From Demequina litorisediminis (lineage in GTDB: Bacteria > Actinomycetota > Actinomycetes > Actinomycetales > Demequinaceae), in NCBI RefSeq assembly GCF_030161615.1, contig NZ_BSUN01000001.1:1860001-1924000 (forward strand): a DNA stretch of 64,000 nt, in the 5' to 3' direction. A program made the translations under genes and the position numbers. Every line of letters starts with the position of its first letter. Position 1 is the first letter of the stretch. The notes beneath the pieces are model-generated. The model worked only from the letters and a program-made list of their open reading frames with translations. It was not told where the DNA came from and made no database searches. Positions 19,483 through 30,063 of the stretch are shown here, piece by piece.

Positions 19483-20020
19483 TCAGTCGCGCCTGCGGTG
19501 GTGGCGGTCGTCGCGCTTGTCATCGCGGCGTTCGTCGTCTTCGCGCTGAAGGCTCCTCAAGCAGCGCGCGCAGGCCGAGCGCACAAAGTCGCGTGTGGCG
19601 GTCTCATTGACGGCGTGGCGCAGCGCGGCCACCTCGCGGGCGAGGTACTCCGTGTCGGCAAGTGAGCGCTCGGACCGCTGACGGTCCTGCTCAGCGGCCA
19701 CGCGGTCGCGGTCGTCCTGACGATTCTGCGCGAGCAGGATCAGCGGGGCGGCGTAGGAGGCCTGAAGCGACAGCACCAGGGTGAGTGCGGTGTACCCGTT
19801 GGAGGCCGAGTCGAAGCGCAGGGACTCCGGCGCCCAGGTGTTCCACACCAGCCACACGATGCAGAACACGGTGAGATAGATCAGGAACCGTGTGGTGCCA
19901 AGGAAGCGGGCGATGCCCTCGGTGGCGGCGCCCATGCGGTCCGGGTCCGAGCCGAGACTTGCGCGGCAGGAAGCCGAACCGGCGCTGCTCCGCCTTGGGG
20001 CGGTCGAGGCGCTCGCTCAT
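19483..20020 (-). CDS. DUF1003 membrane protein
   Basis: After repair 178 residues. Two hydrophobic helices ([18 protein letters not shown] and a segment with [21 protein letters not shown]) carry the DUF1003 signature [17 protein letters not shown]. The C-terminus is a charged helix, then His/Arg/Asp-rich. The role of DUF1003 is not established. An extra T near 19957 (AGTCT) and an extra base near 19553 (AGCCT) both give AGCT when removed; a C is missing near 19577. Its ATG overlaps the stop of the MgtE-like gene by four bases (ATGA), so the two are translated together. This pairing points to a role linked to magnesium. Confidence 0.85.
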
Positions 20021-21290
20021 GAGATCGCCTCCTCGTCGTCATCCAGGTGCTCGCGCCAGTCGCTGGGCAGCAGGTGGTCGAGCACATCATCGATGGACAC
20101 GGCGCCGAGGAGCCGGTGCGCGTCGTCGACCACGGGCATCGCGAGGATGTCGTATGCCGCCATGCGCCGCGACACCTCCTGCAGCGAGTCTTCTGCCTCC
20201 AGTGGTTCGATGGCGGCGTCGGTGTAGTTGCCGACGGGCTCGTGGGGAGCCTCACGCAGCAGGCGCTGGATGTGCACCAGACCGATGTAGCGGCCGGTGG
20301 GAGTCTCGGTGGGCGGGCGCACCACGAACACCATGGACGCCAACGCGGGCGGGAGCTTCTCTTTGCGCACCATCGCGAGACAGGTCGCGACAGAGGTCTC
20401 TGGGCTCACGATGACCGGTTCGGTGGTCATCAGACCGCCGGCCGTGTCGTCCTCGTAGTGCAGGAGCCGACGCACCTGGTCGGCGTCGTCGGGCTCCATC
20501 AACTCGAGTAGTGCTTGAGCCTGCTCGTCGGGGAGATCGCCCAGGAGGTCGGCGGCGTCATCGGGGTCCATGGCCTCGAGGACGTCGGCCGCGCGGTCGG
20601 AGCGCAGGGTGCCCAGCAACTCGATCTGGTCCTCTTCGGGCATCTCCTCGAGCACGTCCGCGAGACGCTCGTCGTCGAGCGCGGCGGCGATCTCCGCCGA
20701 GCGTGACGGCGACATTTCCATGAGGGCGGCAGCAAGGTCGGCGGGCTTGTGGTCCGCGAATGACTGGATCACGAGCCTGAGCGCCCTGAAGCTCGTCGCG
20801 CTTCCACACGCCGGTGACGTCGTCGAGCCGGACCACCACGGCCTCACCGCGGCGCGAGAAGCCGAGGACGCCCTTGCGACGCTCGGCCTTGCGCACGTAG
20901 AGCCTTGGTGACCTCCCACGTGCCGTCCCGGGTGGGCTCGATGGCCAGGTCCTCGATGAACGCGGGCTCGCGGCCCGCCTTGATCGTGACGGAGCGCTCG
21001 AGGAGTTCGGCGATGGCCAAGGTCTCCGAGGTGCGGGCCTTGAAGCGGCGAAGGTTCAACACACCGGTGCAGATGACCTGGCCAGGGGCGATGGAGGTGA
21101 CGCGGGTGAGGGGGAGGAAGACTCGGCGTCTCCCTGGAACCTCCACCACGAGGCCCACAGCGACGGGGGCGTTGCCCCGACGCATGAGCAGCACGACATC
21201 GCGCACGCGGCCCACCGCATCGCCCAGGGGGTCGAAGACGGTGGTTCCCGCGAGGCGCGCGACATACACCCTCTCCGCTGCCTGGCTCAT
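20017..21290 (-). CDS. MgtE N-domain / CBS-pair protein without a channel domain
   Basis: After repair 423 residues: a PRC-barrel-like N-terminal part (about 1-140), an MgtE N-terminal superhelical domain with many Asp/Glu-rich repeats ([36 protein letters not shown]), and two CBS domains (about 280-400). MgtE magnesium channels place these parts before five membrane helices; here the protein ends at DDDEEAIS with no membrane segment. It may be a Mg-sensing regulator acting on a partner, and the ATGA-coupled DUF1003 membrane protein is the obvious candidate. Extra bases near 20776 and 20899 revert to AGCT, while AGCT at 20352 and 20790 is intact. Confidence 0.85.
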
Positions 21291-21321
21291 GCGCTCAGCC
21301 TAGCCCCGCACCTGGGCGTTT

Positions 21322-21369
21322 CCCTGCGGCGCGGCCCGAGGGTTCCACCTCGCAGGCCGTGCCGCAGGG
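21322..21369 (-). terminator. Hairpin after the PLP decarboxylase gene
   Basis: CCCTGCGGC (21322-21330) pairs with GCCGCAGGG (21361-21369), closing a 30-base loop that can pair further. It starts two bases past the stop of the decarboxylase gene, the position expected for its terminator. Confidence 0.5.
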
Positions 21370-21371
21370 GG

Positions 21372-22782
21372 TTACCTGGTCACGGCGGCGGCCTCGAGAA
21401 TCGCGGCGGCCGCCGCGCGAACATCGTCGACGGTGGTGGCGGTGTCCGAGACGGATAGACGCATGGCGTGCCTGCCGCGCCACACCGTGCCGCCAGCCCA
21501 GGTGGTGCCTTCGGCCTGGACGGCCGCGATCACCGTCTGGGTCGCAGCGTCGTCACCGAACCTCACCAGAACCTGGTTGAGTGCCACGGGTGCGATGATC
21601 TCGGCGCCGCCATCGGCGAGCAACTGCGCAAGGAGCGCGGCGTGAGCGCACGAGCGGTCGACGATGTCTGCCAGGCCGGAGCGACCGTGCGACGCGAGCA
21701 TCGCCCAGGCCTCGACACCGCGTGCCCGCTGGGAGATCTGGATGCCACGGTTGCGCATCGCCCTGGGGTCTGCCGGGAGGTAGTCGGCGTCCGAGTGCAT
21801 CGCCCGATGCAGGTCGGCGCCGTCTCGGACGGCCACCACGCCGCTGTCGTAGGGAAGATTGAGCCATTTGTGGCCGTCGGTCGCCCACGAGTCGGCGAGG
21901 TCGACACCTGCGACGAGGTGGCGCAGCCGGGGTGACGCGGCCGTCCACAGTCCAAAGGCTCCGTCGACATGGACCCAGCCTCCGCGCTCGCGGACGCCCG
22001 GAATGATCGCGGCGAACGGATCGGACGCGCCGGTGTTGACATTGCCCGCCTGCAGGACCACCAGGGTGAGCGCGTCGGTGTCCTCGGGGAACTGGGTCGC
22101 ATCGATGGCCCCGGTGGCATCCGTGGGCACGCGTTCGATGTGCGCCTGGCCGAATCCGGCGAGACGTAGTGCCTTCAGGACGGAGACGTGTGCCTCCTCG
22201 CCCACGATGACTCGCAGCGTGGGGGCACCCGCGAGTCCGCGCTCCGCGACATCCCAGCCGTGGCGTGCGAGCAACGCGTCCCTGCCCGCGATGATGCCGG
22301 TGAGGTTGGCGATGGTGGCGCCGCCGTTGAACGCGGCGACCGTGGTGGACGGCAGGCCGAGCGCATCGACGATCCACGCGCACGCGACCTCGTCGATCGC
22401 CTCGGCCACCGGAGAATACGCTCCGGGGTTCTGATCCCATGCCCCGGCGAGGATGGCCGCGGCGCCCGCGGCCGGATCGGTGCCGCCCGTGACGAAGCCG
22501 AAGTGGCGTCCGTGGGTGGTCACCACCGTCGCGGGGGAGCCGAAGGCGTCGAGGCTCCTCGAGGACTTCCCGTGCCGGGCGGGGGTTCTCGGGCAGGGAG
22601 GTGCGGAACGCGCCCAGCCCGGCGACGGCATCGTCCGTGGGGGCGACGGCGCGAGAGCCTGCGCCTGCGACGTAGGCGCCGGCGCGCCGTGCAGCCTCGG
22701 TGATGAGGCCGATGCGCTCGCGGGTACGCGCGAGCGAGGCAGGGTTGGTGTGGACCCTCTCGAGCGGTGTGAGTGCGTTCAT
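21372..22782 (-). CDS. PLP-dependent decarboxylase (aromatic-L-amino-acid/glutamate group II type)
   Basis: After repair 469 residues, close in layout to group II amino-acid decarboxylases. Seen are GHFGFVTGG near residue 105 with the substrate-loop pattern, NGGATIANLTGIIAGRDALL, EEAHVSVLKALRLAGFG, NTGASDPF, WVHVDGAFGLWTAASP (PLP Asp) and SWATDGHKWLNLPYDSG with the PLP lysine in the HKW motif. Length fits the family. The substrate cannot be named. One extra base near 22556 reverts to AGCT. ATG 22782 follows a GAGG-type site. It is divergent from a MocR regulator, which commonly controls adjacent PLP-enzyme genes. Confidence 0.8.
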
Positions 22783-22834
22783 AGACCGAGCCTCGCCTGA
22801 CTGGCTCCTTCCTGAAAGGTCCAGATGGGCGCAT

Positions 22835-22860
22835 ACTGGCCCTTGCTGTGAGGGGCCAGT
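22835..22860. promoter_or_regulatory. Inverted repeat in the decarboxylase/MocR divergent promoter
   Basis: ACTGGCCC (22835-22842) and GGGCCAGT (22853-22860) are perfect inverted 8-mers with a 10-base spacer, centred between the two divergent start codons. MocR regulators bind such sites or direct repeats near their own start, so this is the likely operator (inference). Confidence 0.5.
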
Positions 22861-22878
22861 TGCGACTTGGATGGCACC

Positions 22879-24283
22879 ATGCGCACCACCGCCGACCAGG
22901 CTCCGCGACGTCCTCGACCACTGGCAGTCGGGCACTGGCCCGTTGTACCAGCAGGCTCGCCGACGCGATCGTGCAGGCTCGCGGAGGCGGGCTCGCTCGA
23001 ACACGGAACCCGGCTGCCGTCGGAGCGCGCGCTCGCCACCAGCCTCCACCTGTCGCGCAACACCGTGACCGCCGCGTACCAGCGGCTCCGTGACGACGAG
23101 TGGCTCGACGTGCGTCCCGGCGCGGCGCCGCGGCTCGGCTCCCGGGCGCGCGGGCTCGATGGCATGAGCCATCAGGAGCGCTTCTCCAAGATCTTGCCTG
23201 GCGCCCAGGTCCCGCTCGTCGGGCTCTCCTCCGCCTGCCCTGGCCCCGCCCCGGTGGTGTCCGAGGCCTTCGCGGACCCAGGGCTGCTGCTCGACGGCGC
23301 TCCCACCGTGGGTACCGGCTATGCCGCGCTCGGCGACCCCGATCTGGTCGCCGCGATCGTGGAGCGCCTGGGGCTCCAGGGCATTCCCGCGCGGCCCGAG
23401 GAAGTGGTGGTCACCTCCGGCGGCCAGCAGGCACTTTGGCTCGCGGTGACCGGGGTCGCGAGCGCGGGAGGGCCCGTGGCCATGGAATCGGTGACATATC
23501 CGGGGGTGTTCGATGCCGTCGCGTCTGCGGGAGCGCGCACCCTCGCGCTACCGATGGGTCCCGATGGTCTCGACGTCGCCGCCGCCGTGAAGGCTCTTGC
23601 GCGCGGCGCGCCCCGGCGCCGCCTACGTGACGACGTTCCACAACCCCACCGGCACCGCGATCACGGAAGTCGACGCCGTGAGGCTCGCCGAGATGGCATC
23701 GGCCTGCGGCACCACCCTGATCGACGACAGGATCACGGGCGAACTCGCACTGACCGGACGCCCGTCGCGGCCACTTGCCTCGCTCGGGACGGGCGCGTCG
23801 GTGGTGACCATCGGGGGGCTGTCGAAGATCTTCTGGGGTGGCATGCGCATCGGCTGGCTGCACGCCAATGCCACGCTGGCGGCGCAACTGCGCCAGCGCA
23901 AGGCGGCGATGGACCTGGGCAGCCCGGCCTTCCTGCAGCGACTCGCTCGCGTCTTCCTCGAGGACCACTACGACGCCACGCTCGCGTGGCGCGTCGCGTC
24001 GATGCGCGAGTCGCTGGACGCGACCGTGGAGGCCCTCAAGGAGTTCGCGCCCGAGTGGGAGTTCCGCATGCCCGACGGTGGGCCTTGCCTGTGGGTCAAG
24101 GTGCCAGGAGCCAACGCCGACAGGTTTGCCGCCAGGGCGGCCGATGCCGGCGTGCCGGTGGCGCCAGGCTCGGCCTTCGAGGTGGTTCCCGGCGGCGGTG
24201 CGTCTCGGTTCAGGCTGCCGTTTTACCTGCCACCCGAGGAGATGCGGGTAGGGGTCAAGGTCCTGGCTGAACAGGCCCCGTGA
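22879..24283 (+). CDS. MocR-type transcription factor (GntR wHTH + aminotransferase domain)
   Basis: After repair 466 residues. An N-terminal GntR winged helix (GTRLPSERALATSLHLSRNT, about 44-63) is joined to an aminotransferase class I-like domain with EVVVTSGGQQALWLAVTG, TFHNPTGTAI and the PLP-lysine region TIGGLSKIFWGGMRIGWLH. MocR proteins use PLP or an aldimine as effector. Extra bases near 22901, 22957, 22978 and 23594 all revert to AGCT (sense CAGCTC or AAGCTC). ATG 22879 gives a normal wHTH N-terminus. It is divergent from the PLP decarboxylase and presumably controls it in response to PLP or the amine product (inference). Confidence 0.88.
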
Positions 24284-24336
24284 GGCTGCGCCCCCGAGGG
24301 TGAGGCTGATGACTCGGTCTCGGGAGTGACGGCGCC

Positions 24337-25317
24337 TTAGCCCGCCGCCGTGAGACGCACAGAGTTGACCCGCGCCGCAGGCTCGAGCGCGCCGTGCGCC
24401 GTGATGACCTCGTCCGCTCCCAGCGAGGTGGCGAAGGTCTCTAGCCAAGCGCGGGTCTGCGCGCCCGTGCCGACGGCCGTGATGCGCATCATGTCCGCGA
24501 GCCTGTGCACCCTGCTCCGACGCGAGGAAGGCGTCGATCTCGGCATCCGAGTACGACGGCGCGGACACGCCTCGCTGAATCATCATGCGCACGCGCGAGC
24601 GCCTGGCGGCGACGAACTGCTCGTGCGCCTCCTCGCTGGAGGCGGCGGCGAACACGTTGGCGCCCACGATGACGTACGGCTCGGCGAGCCTGCTCGGACG
24701 GCTGGAAGCCCGCCCGGTAGGCGGCGACGGCCTGCTCGAGCGCTGCGGGGGCAAAGTGCGAGGCAAAGGCGTACGGCAGCCCCAACTGCGCGGCGAGCCT
24801 GCGCACCGAAGAGTGACGACCCCAGGATGTACAGGGGAACGTGGGTGCCCTTGCCGGGGGTGGCCTCCACGCCGTGGACGCGTGACTCGTCGCCAAGGTA
24901 CGCCTGGAGCTCAAGGACGTCCTGGGGGAAGGCATCGGACGCCGTGGGGTCGCGGCGCAGTGCGGCGAAGACCGCGCGGTCGCCGCCGGGGGCGCGTCCC
25001 AGCCCCAGGTCGATGCGGCCGGGGTGCAACGTCGCGAGGGTGCCGAACTGCTCGGCAATGGTCAGCGGCGAGTGGTTGGGAAGCATGACCCCGCCTGCGC
25101 CCAGGCGGATGGACGCGGTGTGCGCCGCCACGTGCGCGATGAGCACCGAGGTGGCAGACGAGGCGATGCGTGCCATGTTGTGATGTTCGGCGTACCAGAC
25201 CCGCGTGTAACCCGATTCCTCCGCCGCCCTCGCCAGGTCCACGGAGTGGGCGAGCGCCTGGGCAGGCGTCTCATCGGCGGCGATCGGTGCGAGGTCAAGG
25301 ACAGACAGGATGGTCAT
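24337..25317 (-). CDS. LLM class flavin-dependent oxidoreductase
   Basis: After repair 325 residues of the bacterial luciferase-like monooxygenase family, FMN-dependent. The N-terminus [60 protein letters not shown] and [20 protein letters not shown] are typical of the MsnO8/YtmO-like group. Substrate unknown. Extra bases near 24507, 24692 and 24800 revert to AGCT; GAGCTC near 24909 is intact. ATG 25317 follows GGAG and starts directly at the first beta strand; an ATG at 25347 in frame is less likely. It is convergent with the MocR gene. Confidence 0.88.
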
Positions 25318-25383
25318 GCGTCTCCAAGGTTGAGGGGCCTGAGACACAACGCTCGCGGGCCGCGCTCTATGCCCCTCGCTGGG

Positions 25384-26826
25384 TCACTGCCGTGCGCGCT
25401 CCTGGCGGCGCGGCTCGATGACGCGCGAGTACAGCACGTGGATGCCTGCGGCGAGGACGAAGGCACCGGCGAACAGGCCGAGCGCCATGAGTGGGCTCTC
25501 CATCAGCGTGGGGTTGATCGCCATCACCGCGGCGAGCACCAGCATGGTGACGCCCGCGAACAGGCGAGCAGTTCGCCGTGCTTGTCCTGCATCTTGGTGG
25601 CCTTCATGGTGGCGACAGCGATGCCAAAGATGATGAACTCGTCGAGGAGGAACGGCACCATGTACGCGATGAAGAGCAGGCCCGTCTCCGCCAGCCCCAC
25701 ATCGTTGGCGTGCAGCATGCCGGTCCACAGCACCGGGAAGCCCGCGGTACACGGGGTCTCCAGGAGCGAGACGCCGATGGCGAGCACGATGGTCGCCCCG
25801 AGCGCCGGAATGAGTGCCTTCTTGCCGGCCGCGGCGCGCATCTTCGAGTAGATGCCCGGTTTGTCCTCCTTGCGGATGGTGAAGGACACCCCCTTGCCGA
25901 GCGCGAAGTAGTCCTTGATCGACACCACGCCGAACACGCCCGCGACGAGCGCGACCACCGCCTGGATCCAGCCCAGCATGCCCACCACGGCCAGCGCGGA
26001 GTAGAAGGCCGCCATGTACAGGGCGTACATGATGGCGGTGACCGCGAGGAAGACCGAGCCGATGGCGATGACCCGCCTGCGCGAGTTGGTGCGCAACACG
26101 ATGGTCAGCAGCACCGACAGCACCCACAGGGAGCACGGGTTGATGCCGTCCACGAAGCCGATGACGATGGTCGACATCAGCAGGGAGTCGGCAGAGACCG
26201 TGACCTCGCCGAACAACGGCACGTCGACCACGGTTTCGGGAGCATCGCCCGAGCACACCTCGCCGTCCTCGGCGCACGTGCCAGCACCCTCGGTGCCAAA
26301 GATCCCGGGCGCGGGGTCCTCACCGCGTTCCACCAGGGAGATCGCGCCCGCCATGTCCTGCTCGATGGCGTCGGTCCAGCCGATCCACACGCGCTCGCCG
26401 ATGATGGTCGTGGGAACCGATCCCGCGGTAAAGCCCAGGCGCTCAGCCTCAACCTCGAACAGGCTCGCGGTTGGCTTCGTCGTTCCACACCTCGTACTGC
26501 GCGATCTCGAGGTCCGGATAGTCGCTCTCGACGGTCTCGAGCCAGGCCCGTTCCTTCTCGCAGTTGGGGCAGCCGTCGCCCCAGAACAGCACCAGGTCGG
26601 CATCGGGGTCGATGCCATCGGTCACGGCCGATGCCGCGGCGCCTGTGGAGGCGGGTTCGACCTCCGCGGTGAGAGCGGCGGAGGAGCCGGAGGCGTTCGC
26701 GGAGCCGTCGACCGAGAGCCACGCGGAGATCGCGTTGCCTGCGCTGGCAAGCAGCAGCACCAGGGCCAGCAGGGTTCCCGCGAGGCCCGCAAGCACGCGC
26801 TGGCTCCTGGAGGCGGGTGCGTGCAT
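25384..26826 (-). CDS. Fusion of a thioredoxin-like domain to a DsbD/CcdA-like membrane domain
   Basis: After repair 480 residues. A signal anchor (about 12-35) is followed by an extracytoplasmic redoxin domain with the active site WGDGCPNCEKE (about 77-87) and the cis-Pro TTIIGERVWIGW. Next comes a membrane domain of about seven helices: IGFVDGINPCSLWVLSVLLT and LETPCTAGFPVLWTGML hold the paired cysteines of CcdA/DsbD electron carriers. It should carry reducing power across the membrane to extracytoplasmic thiols. ATG 26826 has GAGGAG 6 bases upstream and is preferred over 26862 and 26901. An extra base near 26465 reverts to AGCT; one base is missing near 25567. Confidence 0.85.
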
Positions 26827-26900
26827 CGGTGCTCCTCGAGTGGTCGCGACGCGCACAGCCATGCCCTGCGCGGAGGTTGCCGCCAGGCTACGAAACGTCA

Positions 26901-26960
26901 CAGGCCCGGGCTCGGGCCGATGGTCCTGGAAAGCAGGCCATCGACCCGAGCCCGGGCCTG
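26901..26960 (-). terminator. Long hairpin between aminopeptidase P and the redoxin gene
   Basis: CAGGCCCGGGCTCGGG (from 26901) pairs with CCGAGCCCGGGCCTG (26946-26960), and GATGG pairs with CCATC inside. It starts just past the stop of the aminopeptidase P gene, so it is its terminator on the minus strand. Confidence 0.75.
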
Positions 26961-26970
26961 AGGAGGGTGG

Positions 26971-28346
26971 TTACGCGCGGCCGTGCTTGACCATCCACGC
27001 TTCGATCGCGTCGGGATCGCGAGGGAGCGCCGCCGAGAGGTTCTCGACTCCGGTCGCGGTCACCAGGACGTCATCCTCGATGCGGATGCCGATGCCGCGC
27101 AGGCTCGGCGGGCACCGCGAGGTCGTCCGCCTTGAAGTAGAGGCCCGGTTCGATGGTGAACACCATGCCGGGCTCCAGGGGGCCGTCCATGTAGGTGTCG
27201 CGCTTCGCGGCGGCACAGTCGTGCACGTCGAGGCCAAGGTGATGCGAGGTCGAGTGCACCATCCAACGGCGGAACAACTTGGACTCCTCCGCCTCGGCCT
27301 CGGGCACGATGCCCCACTCGGTGAGGCGTGCCTCGATGACGTCCATCGCGGCCTCGTGCACGTCGCGCAGCGTGGCGCCGGGGCGCGCGACCGCGAAGGC
27401 AGCGTCGGCGGCCTCGAGGACCACGTCGTAGACCTTGCGCTGGGCAGGCGAGAACTCGCCGTTGATGGGCATGGTGCGAGTGACATCGGCCGTGTAAAGC
27501 GACTCGACCTCGACGCCTGCGTCCAGCAGCAGGAGGTCGCCCGAGCGGACCTGGCCGTGGTTGGTGATCCAGTGCAGGGTGGTGGCGTGCTCGCCCGCAG
27601 CGGCAATCGTCTCGTACCCGACGGCGTTGCCCTCCTCGCGGGCGTGGCCGTCGAAGGTGGCCTCGATGACGCGCTCGCCGCGTTTGTGGGCCACCGCACG
27701 GGGCAGCTCGCCCACCACGCGCTCGAAGCCCGCGATGGTGGCGTCCACGGCGTCACGCAGGCTGCTGGACCTCCCACTCGTCCTTGACGAGGCGCATCTG
27801 GTGAAGCGCCGCGCGCACCTTCTTCTTGGGGTGCTTGGCGAGGTCGATGCCCCCGGGCAGGTCGGCCAGCGGCGCGGTCGGGATGCCGGTCAGCGCCGCG
27901 AACTCCGCGAGGCCGGGGCGACGGCCAATCCAGAACTCGCCGGTGCGCGGGTCCGTGTAGAAGCCGTCGTCGTCCTTGCCTGCCGGCGGCTCCAGGTAGA
28001 GGGTCGCTTCGTGACCATCGGCGGTGGGCTCCATCACGAGCACGGCGCCGGGCTCACGGTCCGTCCCAAGGCCCGTGAGATACGCGAAGTCGCGGTCGGG
28101 GGAGAAGCGGTAGTCGGTGTCGTTGGAGCGCACCTTGAGGTCTCCCGCCGGCGCGACGATGCGCTTGCCGGGGAACTGGGCGGACAGGCGCGCGCGACGC
28201 TCGGCCGCGAAGGGTGCGGAGGCCGATGCCGTGGTCTCGAGGTCATCTGGCTCGGCCCACTGGGAACCAATCCACGTCTTGAACTCGTCGTTGTCGGGGC
28301 GCAGGGCGCGCGCCTTGTTGGTCTTCTCGGTGGTCTCGTCGCTCAC
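26971..28346 (-). CDS. pepP: Aminopeptidase P family Xaa-Pro metallopeptidase
   Basis: PepP removes N-terminal residues from peptides with proline in position two. The repaired protein is 457 residues: a creatinase N-terminal domain (about 45-200) with FSPDRDFAYLTGL, then the pita-bread catalytic domain. The five metal ligands are visible in LLLLDAGVE, TADVTRTMP, TSHHLGLDVHD, FTIEPGLYF and IRIEDDVLV. Extra bases near 27112 and 27764 revert to AGCT; AGCT at 27705 is intact. GTG 28346 is chosen as the start (MSDETTEK); the AGG before it is close, so an unusual site or a nearby start is possible. Confidence 0.92.
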
Positions 28347-28515
28347 CTGCCTATGGTCGCACGGTGCCACGGAGGTGATGCGCGGCGCTCGTCCCGTGTG
28401 GCGGCATCGTCCCTGATGCAAGGACACGTGACGAGCCTCATCTTTGTTGTCGGCGTGCCGATAAAGGATGACGCAGGTTCACGGTTTGCTGCCACCCTTC
28501 GAGAAAGAGTCTCCC

Positions 28516-29996
28516 GTGCTCGCACGCGTTCTTCCCGCCGCCGCCGCGTCGCTCGCGGCGGTGGTGCTCGTCGCCGCCCCCGCTGGCGCCGATGCCTACC
28601 GCGACTTCCTCACCGAGGCGCAGGCGCCCACGGCCGCCGCCCGGGACGCCCAGGCCGCCGCGTACCGAGCGTACGTCGACCGCGACTTCGCGGCGATCGC
28701 CGGCCTCGACGTCACGGTCGCCGCATCCGCCGACGCCGTCGAGGGCCTTCGGGACGAGGCGCAGGACGTGCTCGACGCGGCCGAGTCGCGTGTCGCAGCA
28801 GCGCAGCGTCAGGTGGAGGAGGCGCGGGACGTGGTCGACGCGTATGCCGCCCAGGTGGCCGTGGTCGACCAGGCGCAGCGCACGGTCGATGCCGCACAGG
28901 CCGATCTCGACGCGAAGGTCCCGGCAACCGCGGCCGCGTTGGCGACGCTTCAGGGCACGTCGCAGACCCTGCCGACCCAGGAGTTCTGCACTCCGGGAGC
29001 CCCCGTCCCCGACCCCATCACCGGTGAGTCCGTGCCGGGGCCTCAGAATTGCACCTGGACGGGAGGCGGGCCAAACCCCGCCTATGCCACGGCGCAGACG
29101 ATCTACACGAACGCTCAGGCCGCCGAGTCCATCGCGCGCACCGCGCTGACGAACGCGCAGACGAATCGCGACAACCAGCAGGGCGTCCTCGACGGCATGG
29201 ACGACGGCATCGTCCGCCTCGCCGGCGCCGAGGAATCGCTTGGCTACCAGCAGTCCAGCCGTGACGACGCCGCCGACCAGGTCGACGGTCTCGACTCGCT
29301 CCTGTCCGAGTTCGGGCTCATCGCGTCCACCCTCGTGGGCATCGAGGACGCCGCCGACGAGGTCGTGGCGTTCGAGCACCGGGAACTGGACCGGTTCGGC
29401 CGGCGCGTCGGTCGTCAAGGCGGGCGACAAGGTGAAGCGGACCTACACCGTGGTCAACGCGTCCGCGTACGACCTCGCTGGCGCGGTGGTCACCGCGACG
29501 CCGGCAGGCGCCACCACCGCATCGTGTGACATCGTCAACGGCGCTGTCGCCGCCGGCGCGACCGTGACCTGCCAGGTCACGTACGTCGTCACCGCCGAGG
29601 ACATCGACAATGGCTCGTTCGACGTCGGTCTGACGCTGTCAGGCACGCTGCCCGTCGGTCCGGCGAGCAGGCTCCGCCCGCGCCATGCCCAGCACCGAGG
29701 TGTCGGTCACGCGCACGTTCTCCGTCGCAGTCGCGGCGCCCGTCGCTGACGACGAGCCGGCCGGCAACGATGACGAGCAGGTCGCCAACGAGACGCCCGC
29801 CGAGTCCGAGTCGTCCGCTCCTGCGGACACCACCGAGACGGCCGTCGAGTCCGAGTCGTCCGCCCAGACGGACACCACCACCGATGCCGCGGTGTTGTCG
29901 GACACCGGCGCGGATTCCGCACCGCTTGCCGCGACGGCGGTGCTCCTCGTGCTCGTGGGCGCCGCCCTCGTGCTGCGTCGCCGCGCCGAGGCGTAA
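28516..29996 (+). CDS. Wall-anchored coiled-coil surface protein with LSDTG sorting-like tail
   Basis: After repair 493 residues. A signal peptide (SLAAVVLVAAPAGADA) is followed by a long Ala/Gln/Asp-rich region with coiled-coil character (about 40-290), a DUF11-like beta domain (VKAGDKVKRTYTVVNASAYD) and an acidic Ser/Thr linker. The C-terminus has LSDTG, a hydrophobic helix and RRRAEA, the layout of a sortase signal. Function unknown; probably an adhesin or spacer on the wall. Near 29372 two bases are missing (GAGCACC for GAGCTCACC) and near 29672 one is extra; both restore AGCT. GTG 28516 follows GAGAAAGAG by 6 bases and is preferred over ATG 28468. Confidence 0.75.
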
Positions 29997-30011
29997 TCAC
30001 CCCATCGTCCA

Positions 30012-30044
30012 CGAAGGCCGGGCTCCCGCGGGGTCCGGCCTTCG
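30012..30044 (+). terminator. Hairpin terminator
   Basis: CGAAGGCCGG (30012-30021) and CCGGCCTTCG (30035-30044) form a perfect 10-bp stem 15 bases after the stop of the surface-protein gene and before the PHP gene. Confidence 0.8.
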
Positions 30045-30063
30045 GCGTGCCTAGGCTGGGAAC

